The notes: generated by a model not told the origin, from the letters alone. A DNA stretch of 64,000 nt from Coix lacryma-jobi var. lacryma-jobi (GCA_009763385.1 CM019823.1:171440636-171504635); one strand, 5' to 3'; shown: positions 24,301-34,501, counted from the first letter of the stretch. Made by a program: numbers and translations.

Positions 24301-26117
24301 TGCTGTGTGGAGTGGCGCAGCAGTGCTGCTCATGGTGCAGCAGTGCGCTCATGGCCCGCAGTGCTGCTCGTGGCCCGGCAGTGCTGCCCGTGGCCCGGCA
24401 GTGCTGCCCGCTGAGCGGCACTGCTGCTCGCACATCAGCAGTAGGTTGTAGATTATCTTCAACATGAGGAGCCTCCACATCTTGAGAGTGAGTCAACACA
24501 CTCCGACTTCTACCAACCTCATCTTGCTTTAGGTGAAGAGTAACCTTTAGGCTTGTGATGCATCCAATGAATAAGCACAACCTCTTCTTATTGATTTCCT
24601 ATGAATAAGCTCAACACAAGAGGTATTAGTAGCACAAGCACTAGTTTCTCATTTAGTAACCCTTTATGTGTGGAAGGCAAATGGGCTACCAAAATAGAGA
24701 AACCTCATAACATGGACTAAATCTCCCTTAATGCCACATGCACACTCTTTTGAGTAATGAAGTGTGAATGTGCATGGTTGGTCATTTAAGTCCAGGGGGC
24801 AGATTTAAGCCATATTATGGTGAGTGGCTAATCATAGACGAATCAACCAAAAATTAACTAGAGAGAACACATCACATAGTTTGGATTGATGGCATTGATA
24901 TGATAGCACACTCCATTTGAGAAACACATTCTCATTTAGTGAGACTACATAAATCACTTAGAGAAATGGTTAGTCTCACAACTCTAGTCATAGAGTAAAT
25001 TCCCCCTTTTATAAGTGCTCTAAGTATTTGAATTTCTCACATAGCACTCTATTCATTTAAGAACATGGAATTTTACTCTATGTCTAGGTCATGGCAACAA
25101 TAGAATAATCAAATTTAACTTATGCCAAGAAATACTCACAACCATTTGAGCATGTAGATGGCCATAAGATGAGAATGAGAATTTGCCAATCTACCATATG
25201 ACAAGATTTCATCAAGTAGAGAGTTCTTGAGATTTGAGTGATAATTGCTTCTACTTGAGCTTTCTTGAAATTTTTGGTTTAGGTCACAAAGAACACCAAG
25301 TCATGTATGTTGCTTGTTGTGATTGATCAATTCAATTCCAATCATACTTTTCTTCCAAGACCAACAACCAATACATATCCTCAAGTGCTTTCTTTCCCTA
25401 AGTGACTACACAAGACACAAAGAGATAAGATTTGAAATAAATTGCACTTGAGATTTAGTTGTTACCACCCTTCTTGAAATATAATGGATGAGGTGGCTTC
25501 TTCATCTTCACTCTGCTTATCATCATGTTGTAGACTTCATCCATGGCTTGGACTTATCTCAGCCACTACTATCTGCATAGGGGCGGCACTGCCGCTCTGA
25601 GGCGCGGCACTGCCGCTCTGAGGCATGGCACCACCATATCAGAGATGTCAGCGGAATTTGGTGCAATAGTAGCTTGAGGATCTCCTATCTTTGTACCCAG
25701 AACTTCTTGTGGTCTTATATCACCAATGGGCATTTTCTTGATTGTCTCACACAAGTGGTTCCTCATTACCTACAACATGATAAGATCTTGCTTAACTACT
25801 AGAGAGCCATTAAAAGCATCATATGAAAGATGATTCATTTGAACTCAAAGTACTCTAGCCACTCCTAATAATTCACAAACATACACATATTTGTGAACTA
25901 TTAGAGACTACACAAGTCAAGTGGCTAGCTAGCAAGGGTTAGGTACTTGTTACCGAGATGAGTATGAAGTTAGAGATATATCCATCAATTCATCCTTGGG
26001 TCAATCTTGATAGAATAGTCAATATGAATAAGATTGATAGCTTGAGATGATATTTTCAATAAGACTTGCTCAAGCACCCCAAGGCTTCATATCACCTTCA
26101 AGTACCTACAACACTTA
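21370..26117 (-). other. Non-coding internal region of the nested element where pol would be expected
   Basis: About 4.75 kb of AT-rich sequence without a supported gene. It contains a diverged direct duplication (about 22650-23300 against 24640-25290), recurrent minus-strand purine runs such as GAGGGGGAGCTC (around 21440, 22720, 22995, 23695, 24715, 25000), and clusters of the GCGGCACTGCCGC word (21626-21662, 24300-24440 degenerate, 25583-25620). Confidence 0.75.
22650..23300 (-). repeat. Diverged direct duplication, unit A (unit B at about 24640-25290)
   Basis: Shared phrases in the same order: CATAACATRRACTAAATC, then TGGTCAATTAAGTCCA / TGGTCATTTAAGTCCA, then TTTAAGCYATATTATGG, then TTGGATTGAT, GAGAAACWCATTCTC and TTAGTC. 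Spacing is similar in both units and the offset is about 2.0 kb. Boundaries are approximate. Confidence 0.65.
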
Positions 26118-28235
26118 CTAAGCACAATTTGGTACCCATACCAAGATGGGTCCATCAAGGTTAGTCACAAGAGACTTGGGCACCCAAATGGCCTTTGTGC
26201 TAGTATGTGGTGAACCAATCACCTTTCTAGCACAAGTGTCATTTTTGGGTCTCCTAAGCAAGTTTAAATCAATTGATGAGTTGAGCTTAGGAGGGTTACC
26301 CATGGGACAATCCATACTTAAATGTCCCTTTCCTCGGCAAATGTAGCAAATGCGATGTTTGTTCTTGTAAGACATCTTCTTATCTTGCTTCTTGTTTGCT
26401 TCCTTACCGGTGAGCCTCTTACTTGATGATGTCAAGCCTTTGTCCTTCATGTAGGGGCATGATGCAATTTCATGACCCTTCTCATTGCACTCATAACACT
26501 TCCTCTTACTTATTCTCATCTTCTTGTTTGGAAGTGTGGCTTGGTCATCAACCTTGTTGGAACACATCGAGGCATTGTGTCCCATGTTGGAGCACTTGCC
26601 ATGAGCCATCTTTTTCTTCTCTTGAATGTTGCTCATGACCTTCGCTTCTTTCTTCAAGGAGCAATCCCTTACATGGTGACCCTCTTTCTTGCACTTGAAG
26701 CAAGTGATGAGAGTCTTCTTTGCTTTCTGGGGCTCTTGCTTTGATTTGGAGACCTTCTTCATGAGCTTGACCTGACCAGGGGCATAAGTGGTAGCCTTCC
26801 CTTTTCTGTGGGGAGCGACACTACCGCCCTTCATAGCGGCACTGCCGCCCTTGGGTGGCTGTGCTGCTCGGGGCTGCTGTTGTGCCACCATCTGTGCAGG
26901 CTGATCTGTACCAACTTTGCCCTTGATCATGGACTGAGCACACTCAGAGCTATTTTCCACCTTCTTGCCACTGTTTTGAGTCTTGCCATCCATGCACTCT
27001 TTTGCTATGATCTCATTCAGCCTAGCAATCTCTTTTCTCATAGCCTCCATATTAGCAAGGTTAGTGGCATAAATATTCAAATCAAGATTAAAGCATTTTC
27101 CACAACTTTGACTAGTGGAGGGAGTAGAGACATCACTTGCCTTGGAAGGATGTGAGTTGCTTTCCCAAAGAAGGCTATATTGCTCCTCAAGTTCTTTGTG
27201 CTTGCCATTCAAGCTACAATACTTTTCCTTGAGTGTAATATGATCCTTCTTTAGGAGAGCATGGACATCTTGCTCTTTGGCCAAAGCCTTGTGCAAGGTG
27301 TCCACCTCACTTCTCTCCAATGCAAGAGCTTCCTTGCTAGCAATGTAAAGATCCTCTTGTTTAATTAGAGTCCTTTCTCTAGATTCTAGCTCAACTTGTG
27401 TTGCCTCTAATTCCTCCATTAGCTTTGAAATAAATAACTTGGTCTTTCTATCCAAATTTTTAGTTATGTTATTTATTTCTTCATCACTAGAATCATCATC
27501 ACTAGAAGTATCACTAAGATCACTACTAGAGATGTCACTAGGAGGTGGAGAAGGTTTGGCTTTTGATTTTACCTTCTTACCCTTTGCCATAAGACATACA
27601 TGAGAAGTGGCATGAATAGTTGAGCACATTGGTGAAGTGGATTCATCACTTGGCCTCCACCGATCACAAGCTTCTTTTTCCTTCAAAATGTTAATCTCAC
27701 AAGAACTATAGGAAGTAGAAGTACCACATGTATAATCCTTGTTCTCACCAACCATTTCATTACCTTTCACATATGTTGGTAAGGGAGTGGGTGTGCCATG
27801 ATCAGCTATGCCTTTTGGAAGAATCACTTGAGGCTCTTCATTTGTTGGCGAAGTTGAGCACTCCTCAAGTGGTTCCTCCAATGAGAGCAACTTCTCATCA
27901 CATTTGGACTTGTCATATCTTTCTTTGAGTGTGGTCCAAATGACATGAGCATCCTCAAGAGGTTCACCATCTCCAAATATGATGGCATCAAAAACATCTT
28001 CACTCAAAGCACTAAATAAGACATTAGAGGCTTGAGCATTGTATTGTAAGCATCTCACTTCCTCTTTAGATAGATAGGTCAAATCATCACTAGAAGGTGA
28101 AATGCTCACATCAACAATCCGCTCGATATGAGGACCCATGGTCCTAAAAACAGTAAGCACACTAGCGGACCAAGATGCATAATTTGAGCCATCGGAAAGT
28201 AAAAGTTCTAGAGATACTTCCCCACTTGTCGACAT
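26118..28235 (-). CDS. Gag nucleocapsid polyprotein of the nested SIRE-type element
   Basis: An intact 705-codon frame starts 53 bp downstream of the 5' LTR end. It begins MSTSGEVSLELLLSDGSNY and has the Copia gag N-terminal pattern (LSDGSNYASW near residues 13-22). A Ser/Asp-rich stretch and a coiled-coil-like Glu/Lys region follow in the middle. Near residues 505-645 there are CCHC zinc knuckles: CFKCKKEGHHVRDC, CYECNEKGHEIASC and CYICRGKGHLSMDC, plus a fourth of the type KCSNMGHNASMC lacking its first Cys. It ends with the lineage tail IWVPKSLV...VWVP. The protein packages element RNA. No pol follows. The absence of stops over 705 codons indicates recent function or insertion. Confidence 0.9.
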   Translation of the reverse strand: MSTSGEVSLELLLSDGSNYASWSASVLTVFRTMGPHIERIVDVSISPSSDDLTYLSKEEVRCLQYNAQASNVLFSALSEDVFDAIIFGDGEPLEDAHVIWTTLKERYDKSKCDEKLLSLEEPLEECSTSPTNEEPQVILPKGIADHGTPTPLPTYVKGNEMVGENKDYTCGTSTSYSSCEINILKEKEACDRWRPSDESTSPMCSTIHATSHVCLMAKGKKVKSKAKPSPPPSDISSSDLSDTSSDDDSSDEEINNITKNLDRKTKLFISKLMEELEATQVELESRERTLIKQEDLYIASKEALALERSEVDTLHKALAKEQDVHALLKKDHITLKEKYCSLNGKHKELEEQYSLLWESNSHPSKASDVSTPSTSQSCGKCFNLDLNIYATNLANMEAMRKEIARLNEIIAKECMDGKTQNSGKKVENSSECAQSMIKGKVGTDQPAQMVAQQQPRAAQPPKGGSAAMKGGSVAPHRKGKATTYAPGQVKLMKKVSKSKQEPQKAKKTLITCFKCKKEGHHVRDCSLKKEAKVMSNIQEKKKMAHGKCSNMGHNASMCSNKVDDQATLPNKKMRISKRKCYECNEKGHEIASCPYMKDKGLTSSSKRLTGKEANKKQDKKMSYKNKHRICYICRGKGHLSMDCPMGNPPKLNSSIDLNLLRRPKNDTCARKVIGSPHTSTKAIWVPKSLVTNLDGPILVWVPNCA

Positions 28236-28270
28236 CGTCTCTCAAGGCGGTTAAGCCCGTAATTGAGAGC

Positions 28271-28288
28271 CCAGGCTCCGATACCAAT
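28271..28288 (-). other. Primer-binding site of the nested element
   Basis: Just inside the 5' LTR the minus strand reads ATTGGTATCGGAGCCTGG. This matches the initiator-methionine tRNA 3' end complement (TGGTATCAGAGC) apart from one base, as in other Copia elements. Confidence 0.85.
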
Positions 28289-30638
28289 TGAAAGGACCTT
28301 GATGTCGCCTAGAGGGGGGGGTGAATAGGCCTATTTAAAATCACAGCTCAAAACTTTGTTAGAGATGCCCGGCACTACCGCCCTAAGCCCGGAACTGCCG
28401 CACCCCGGCACTGCCGGCCTCAGCCCGGTACTGCCGCGCCAACAAACTGCCCGAGCCTGCAATTCAAAAACTCGCCACAGGAAACCAATTCTATATGAAT
28501 AGAAGTGTTGCTCTTGGTTTCCTGAACCTGCAGAACCAACTCAACCAAGCCAAATATGTTGTATGAAATAGATCGGGGCCAATTCCTAGAATCAATCACA
28601 AGCTCACAAGTATGATGAATGAACACAAGTAAATACAAGAGACAAGTGATTTATCCCGTGGTTCAGCTCGCCACCAAGGCTTGCCTACCTCCACGTTGTT
28701 GAGGATGACCACTTAGGTCAAGAGCTTTGCAACTCTTCCTCGGTCTCAAGTCAAGGAACCAAATCCTTGAAGTGAGGGGTAATTCTACTAGCTCCACAAG
28801 AGAATTACAAACTTCCCGCTGCTCACCACAAGCACGGGAGCTCGCCGGGCGACGCCTAGCCGTCTAGGAGGCTTCACCTCCAAGAGTAAAAGATGCACAA
28901 CGAAGATCGACGAAGCCCGACAAGTGCTCAAGGTTTGAAAGGCTCTAATATGCTCTCTAGCTCTTAATCACACAGCCCCAACACTTAATCATGTACTAAG
29001 TATGTCACTCTCACAAAGAGAGGGTTGGGAGAGCTCTCAAATGGCTTGGGAATGGTTGGGAGTGAACTGAGCATCAGCAGCAAGCTCTGGAGGCGTGGGG
29101 TGGGTATATATACCCCCCACACCCAAAACTAGCCGTTGGAGGTCAGAAACTAGCCGTTACTGGCTGTACAGGCCCGGCACTGCCGCACTTAGCCCGGTAC
29201 TGCCGGGGAGCGGCACTGCCGCTCGACAGAGCGGCACTGCCGCAGCTCCCTGAGACAGCACAGGTGACCTCACGAAAAACGCCATAACTTTTTACTCCGA
29301 ACTCCGATTTCAGTGATCTTGGACTTTCCGGAAAGCTTGTTTCGAGGGCTATCCAACCCTACAGAGAACAAGCCCAAGATCAACAAGTGAAGGTGCAGTG
29401 CTAAGTGTTTTCTCTCATATTAGCACTCGGGTTCGGTTAGTTTGAGCACTTGAGACTTGTCTATGATTCGTATTGCATCCCCCTTGATAGTACGGCATAA
29501 CTATACTCAAGACAAAGAAAATATAACCATTTTAACCACTTGAGTCTTCAATGTCTTCATATGCCATTTCTTCTTGATATTACTTCAAAAGGGGTTGCAA
29601 TCATCTTTGTCTCCTTTCTTTGAGCAAACACACCTTGAGCATGTGACTTGAACCATTTCCACACATATGAGTTCAATCCATGGCTTCAAGTCACTTCCAC
29701 TAATGATTTGATCCTCAACACAATATGAATCCTCATAGCTTGATTAGTACCTCGACTCAATGCAAGTACTCTCTTCTTCACCCTAGCCATAGTACTTCGG
29801 TCTCTTGACCTTCACCGTCGCTTAGTACCTCGAAGCCCTTTCCTTGCTATCTTCACCTTATCAAGCCACACTCAAGTCACATCATATTGAGCATCCATTG
29901 AAAACCATTTCTTCAATATTGTGATCCTTGCTTGAACATCTTGTAGATATGCATGTTGAGATCAATCAAGCTTTAGTTTGACTCACATAGAGACATATAT
30001 GGATCATCATTAATATGGTCAAGCCAATTCACGATTCCTAATATCCTCTCCTTTTGGCTTGACACTCAACACTCACTTCAATCTCCATCTTCATACTTCT
30101 AGCTTGATCAAATCAATGCAAAGTGATTCTCCAAACATTTATCCATACAAGCAAACCAAAGTAGAGAATGACTTATATCCAATATGAGTTGTGTCCTTTG
30201 TCATTTCAACTTTGCTTGCCATTTACTCACTTATGCATTCTTGATTCATTCTTCAACCTTGATCAAAGCTATTTCACTATCAAACTCTTCTCGCTCATGA
30301 AAAGCAACCCATTGTTGAGACCATTTCAAAATCATCAATCCATGTCTCACTTGTCATTTGCCAAATATGCTTGCTTTCTCATGATGCCATGATATCCCAC
30401 AACATAGAAGCCATGTCATCAACTCTATTTGCATTGTTGTCTTTTGCTTGAACAAGATTGTTTCCATGATCTTCCAATACAACAATACACAATTTTGGCC
30501 TTCATTTCAACACTATGTGGAATATCATCAAGTTTGCTTTTCTTGTTGAACCTTTGATACACTTAGCAAACTTGTTAGACCTTTAATTATGTTGTCACTC
30601 AATTCACCAAAAACCACTAAGGGCTAGATGCACTTACA
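28289..30638 (-). repeat. 5' LTR of the nested element (2350 bp)
   Basis: On the minus strand TGTAAGTGC...GGTCCTTTCA. A TATATATA at 29105-29112 is the likely core promoter driving gag transcription. It carries the same GCGGCACTGCCGC clusters as the other LTR. Confidence 0.95.
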
Positions 30639-30783
30639 CAATACTCTTGTCAAACATATAAAGCATCACAATTATACTTAAACATGAAAACATGAAATGC
30701 TTTTATGCCATGATGCCAGATGATTATGCATACTAAACCACTTGATTAGAATTTTAATTAATGCTTAACACCAGGGTGTTACA

Positions 30784-31791
30784 ACCGACAGCTCAGATGA
30801 GGACTACCAGCTCCCGCCTCGCTACCAGCCGCGTGCACACGACCACCAGGCAGGGTCCAGCGGTACTGCTTCCTCCGATCCAGCGCTCCTTGCTATTCTA
30901 GCACGGATGGAGGAGCAGCAGAGGACTGTCACTCAGGACGTCCAGAGGCTTGCACAGGAGCAGTAGCGGTTGGCCCAGCAGCAGGCACTTGCACAACAGC
31001 AGGCTCAGGAGCGTTCAGACGCCCTGCAGCGTCAGATGATGGCCCTCCAGCAGCAGACCTTGAGTTTCATGGAGCGACTGGCCAGCGGTCCTCCCCAGTG
31101 GCAGTGGCAGCAGCCACTACCTCAGTAGCAGCTCCAGTGGCAGCCTCTCGTCCCTCCTCAGCCGTTTGGTCAGCCACCGCAGTTTGGTCAGCAGCAGCAG
31201 CAGCTTCCGGGCCCCAGCTCCTCGCAGTTCACGAGTTTTACTACTCCAGGCGGGGCCCCGCTCTTCAGTCCGCTACGGACAGGGTTCACTCCCAGGCCGA
31301 CATAGTCGCTCTATGCTACGACGACCTCTGTGACTCGAGATCTGTCGGCCACCTTCAGCGAGCTCACTGGGTTCCCCACGCCAGATCTGCAGGACCTAGT
31401 CCGGACGTCTACAGCTCCAGTCACTTCTACTACCGAGACTCTTCCGAGCTCAGTAGCGTCCTCAGAGCAGACGGAGCCCGTCCAGTCTGAGACCACGACG
31501 ACCGTGCAGGCTGAGTTACCTCCGATACATGAGCTTCTGCACTCCACTACTCAGCTTGACACTTCTACCGTGACTGCGACAGAGTCAGTGCCAGAGTCAG
31601 AGCAGGCCGAGCCGCTAGTGCCAGAGCAGACCCCGACCGCTTCGCAGCAGCTTCCAGTTTCCGAGGGACAGCAGGCTACTGGCACCACTTCTTCCGACTC
31701 AGAGGAGTACTTACAGCAGTTTGAGTTCTCTCAGCGCGCTTCAGAGACGGCTCCTGACTCGTCTGCACCACCTCCGCCCTCCGACGCGTAG
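30784..31791 (+). pseudogene. Extra 3' ORF of the outer Copia, C-terminal part
   Basis: One frame runs from 30784 to the TAG ending at 31791, starting TDSSDEDYQLPPRY, with a Gln-rich segment likely to be coiled coil (LARMEEQQ, QQALAQQQAQERS), then a Ser/Thr/Glu-rich tail ending in PPPPSDA. Three in-frame TAG codons interrupt it (30964, 31126, 31303); two occupy places in Gln-rich runs, where CAG is the obvious precursor. Frame continuity over 336 codons apart from these stops supports true ancestry. The function of such ORFs in SIRE-type elements is unresolved. Confidence 0.7.
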
Positions 31792-32235
31792 TTTGGCGCT
31801 TGATGCCAAAGGGGGAGAGTGGCCGAGTATAGCGATAGGGGGAGCGATGTGAGAGAGGGTTTTGCGTCTTATGATGTTGTGTTTTTGTTCACATACGCTC
31901 TTTACTTATCGCATCTTTTGTGCATATTTATGTTATATACTTATGCTATGGATCTCATGACATGTTTGTGCTCACTATGATTTTATATATGACATGTCAT
32001 TTTGCTTCGCTCATTACTTGTGCTTAATTCTCACTTGTTTATGTATATGAGCTCTTTACTCTTGCACTTGCTATTCACTCTAACTTGTTGAGTGCAGGAT
32101 GATGGCATGACATGTTTGAACTTGCCCCTAATCATTTTCTCTTATTTATTGCAAGTTCATACATGTCATGATTTAAAAACCTCTTCTCTCTATACTCGAT
32201 CTCGTGTTGTCATCAATCACCAAAAAGGGGGAGAT
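31792..32235 (+). other. Untranslated 3' region and polypurine tract of the outer Copia
   Basis: Contains CCAAAGGGGGAGAG at about 31806, AGGGGGAGCG at about 31836, and the final CACCAAAAAGGGGGAGAT at 32218-32235 abutting the 3' LTR. No ORF. Confidence 0.8.
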
Positions 32236-32691
32236 TGAACGCATCTTGGCCCCTAGTGGTTTCGGTGATTGGATGAAACACAAGATTACTGTGACTAATG
32301 TGTGTTTTGCAGAAACAGAGATGAGTTAGGTCACGGTAATGGCGACGATACGGGCATATGGAGTTCATGTCCCCTGGCGATGGAAATCGTTTCGGTTTTC
32401 AAAGGATGGACGACGAAGTCGGTGGTAGGCTAGGCTAAGTGTCGCATGGTGTTGGAGGACACTTAGGTAGTCTTAGGTCTTTGTTTTTCCTTTGGCCGTA
32501 CTATAAAGAGGGGTGTGAATCAGTAGCTTGACCTAGATGAGTCTATTGAGGTAGGTGTGGTGCACACTTGTTATTTCATAGCCCTAGGTAGCTCAGAGAG
32601 ATGCCTTATGTCGAGAGGAACAAAAGTCGTTAAGACCGCGTCGCGATCCGAGTTGATCTTGCCCTTGGTATGGGCATCGGATGCTGGATCA

Positions 32692-32718
32692 GTGGGCATC
32701 GGAGGCTCCGATGCCCAC
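32692..32718. repeat. Near-perfect palindrome in the outer LTR
   Basis: Arms GTGGGCATCGGAG and CTCCGATGCCCAC around one central base. Confidence 0.9.
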
Positions 32719-32881
32719 ACCGACCTAAGGTTTGGTCTGGTGCGTGGCATCGGAGGCTCCGATGGTGCCACATCGGATCGTCCGGTGTCACTGTTCACTT
32801 GGGAGTGAACTGTGCAGGGCATCGGACGCTGAGGGCCAGCGTCCGATGGCCATGCAGAGAGGTTCCAGAGAGGTCTTTTCG

Positions 32882-32901
32882 GCATCGGACGCGTCCGATG
32901 C
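32882..32901. repeat. Perfect 20-bp palindrome in the outer LTR
   Basis: GCATCGGACGCGTCCGATGC equals its own reverse complement. Related half-sites surround it. Confidence 0.95.
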
Positions 32902-33835
32902 AGGGGCATCGGACGCTCCCCAGCGTCCGATGCTCCATAATCATGTCTGACAAGAAGGTACAGTAGACCGTTGGACGGGGTCATCGGAGCGTCCGATGCC
33001 CCCGAAAAATACCTGTCTTGTGCTGTTTTTGGATGGCCGGGTTGAGGGGTATATATACTTCCTTGCCTCCATCCATTTGAGTGTTCTTGCCATTTCCATC
33101 TGCTGAGAGACACCTTGTGAGTGTGAGAAAGAGCAAGAGCCCTAGTGAGGTTGAGTGATTTGCTAATTGTGAAAATTAGACACCTCCTAGTGAGAATTGA
33201 GTAGCAAGTGTGCATCGATCCATCTCCTTGGCCTTGTCTTGGTCAAGTGAGAGTTCTAGCTTGTTACTCTTGGTGATCGGCATCACCTAGACGGCTTGGT
33301 GGCGATCGGAGTGCTTGGTGATCATCCGGAGGCTTTGTGGATGACCCAAGCCATGTTGTGACCGGTAGCGAGCGATTCACCGGGCCGGAGTGGCGAAGAA
33401 TCAGCTCGTAGTGAGCACTTGATCCTTGCGCGGATCAAGGGGGAGCGATACCCTTGCGCGGGTGCTCCAACGAGGACTAGGGGGGTGTGCCGACACCTCG
33501 ATACCTCGGCAAAAATATCGTCGTGTCATCTCTACTCTCTTTACTTCGCATTTACTTTTGAGCAATTCAATTCCGCATTTACTTGTTGTTCTTTCATGAA
33601 TTGAATTGTCATGCTAGAGTAGAAATGGTGTAGTAATAGTCTTTTTGTACGGTTGATTCTTGTTCACACACTTCTAGGCACTAGGGGGTTAATTGGGCTT
33701 GATAGGTTTTAATTCTTGCAAGAAGTTTTAGAAAAGCCCAATTCACCCCCTCTTGGGCATCTTGATCCTTTCAGGGCTAGAACTTCTAATTCCATTCATA
33801 TGCTCATAATAATCACATATATCCCTAAAAAAAAT

Positions 33836-34013
33836 GAGGTTTTGTTTGGATTCGCGGGGAGTTGCTAATAATTAACTTATTTGGATCCAAAGTCTAACTA
33901 ATAGTCTAGCTAATTGTTAGCTAATATCCAACTCACAGCTATCCTACTAGAGGAGTCATATTAGCTACCTAACTATTAGTCGTTTACGCAAATACAACCT
34001 AACATAAAATCTA
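33836..34013. mobile_element. Probable MITE upstream of the kinase gene
   Basis: Imperfect inverted ends (AGGTTTTGTTTGGATTC against the complement of GCAAATACAACCTAA) enclose AT-rich text with several TTAGCTAAT-like words. No coding. Superfamily and exact ends are uncertain. Confidence 0.4.
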
Positions 34014-34025
34014 TTGATCTAGATA

Positions 34026-34439
34026 TAGGCCCGGTTCGTTTGAACTTTTAGCCCACTTATTAGCTATGATATAATGTTTTTTGCTCATAGTAAAACAACA
34101 TTCTCCATCAGCGTATCTAAGGAGGTGCTTGGACCCCGGGGCTAAAGCTTAATTCGTGTCACATCGAATATTGTGACACTAACTTTATCTATTAAAAATA
34201 GACTAATTATAAAACTAATTACACCGCCACACAATAATCAACAAGATAAATTCATTAAACCAAATTAATCTATCATTAATAAATATTTACTGTAGCACCA
34301 CATTATCAAATCATGGACTAATTAGCATTAATAGATTCGTCTCGCGAATTAACCTTCAGCTGACAAGTTAGTTTACTAATTAGTCTATTTTTAATAGATT
34401 AAATTAGAACCGCAAGTCCTGAGAACCAGATAGGACCTA
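34026..34439. mobile_element. MITE-like DNA transposon of a common grass type
   Basis: Starts TAGGCCCGGTTCG and ends CAGATAGGACCTA (imperfect inverted ends). It contains GATTCGTCTCGCGAATTA and TTACTGTAGCA, words I associate with a widespread grass non-autonomous element. Superfamily is not assigned. Confidence 0.55.
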
Positions 34440-34501
34440 AATGTATAATTATTAGTATGTTGGAAATCAAATAAATAACACTCGTATATTTTTACTTAAA
34501 A

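Larger units (their letters stand above)
19013..30638 (-). mobile_element. Non-autonomous SIRE-type Copia retrotransposon: two LTRs, gag, no pol
   Basis: Complete element of 11,626 bp on the minus strand: 5' LTR 28289-30638, PBS at 28271-28288, gag 26118-28235, about 4.76 kb of non-coding DNA, polypurine tract at 21354-21369, 3' LTR 19013-21353, and CAATA target duplications. The two LTRs differ by roughly ten substitutions and a set of one-base indels, so insertion is recent relative to its host. Gag and the PBS are of SIRE type. No protease, integrase, RT or RNase H is seen in any frame. It would depend on proteins from an autonomous relative. Confidence 0.93.
14741..30783 (-). mobile_element. 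Third long-LTR copy (about 4.4 kb without its insert), split by a nested element
   Basis: On the minus strand it starts TGTAACACCCTGGTG (30783 down) and ends ...TTCTGCCACA (14741). It shares with copies 1 and 2 the paragraph TGAGTACN...GTACTCAACAAGACTT, the phrase GGTTAAATGCACCGGGGCTTGCC (here given as landmarks at 15165-15190 and 15985-16010), a GC-rich block and Phe/Lys-type AT-rich text, but is clearly more diverged. An 11.6-kb retrotransposon sits at 19013-30638. Flanks (CCTTC, ACCGA) do not form a clean duplication, so the boundaries rest on homology and on the outer ORF resuming at 30784. Confidence 0.75.
1..33773 (+). mobile_element. SIRE-type Ty1/Copia retrotransposon, 5'-truncated by the window edge, with nested insertions
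   Basis: Segments of one Copia element can be followed in order on the + strand: end of gag (to 146), protease (163-571), integrase (4834-6222), RT (6223-6353 continuing at 10532), RNase H (to 11591), an extra ORF (13164-14740 continuing at 30784-31791), polypurine tract and 3' LTR (32236-33773). Continuity is proven where the coding frame resumes across insertions; the RT text joins exactly at the TACGA target duplication. Gene order PR-INT-RT-RH is Copia. The extra ORF downstream of pol, the purine-rich tract before an LTR starting TGAACGC, and the LTR end ATCCTTTCA are typical of the SIRE/Maximus lineage. Many stops and frameshifts show it is dead. The short word GCGTCCGATGC occurs both at 12090-12220 and in the 3' LTR, supporting one element. 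Confidence 0.9.
32236..33773 (+). repeat. 3' LTR of the outer Copia (1538 bp)
   Basis: Starts TGAACGCATCTTGGCCCC after the polypurine tract and ends GGGCATCTTGATCCTTTCA, as SIRE-type LTRs do. TATA-like sequences occur at about 32502 (TATAAAGAGG) and 33049 (TATATATA). Between 32660 and 33000 there is a dense cluster of CATCGGACGC / GCGTCCGATG words, including palindromes at 32692-32718 and 32882-32901. The 5' LTR is outside the window, so age cannot be estimated from LTR divergence. Confidence 0.88.

Noticed and set aside
14741..30783. Clean target duplication around the third long-LTR copy
   Set aside because: The five bases on each side (CCTTC and ACCGA) do not match; boundaries were kept on homology alone.
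33419..33604. Small ORF at the end of the outer LTR
   Set aside because: Lies wholly inside the 3' LTR; no protein similarity seen.
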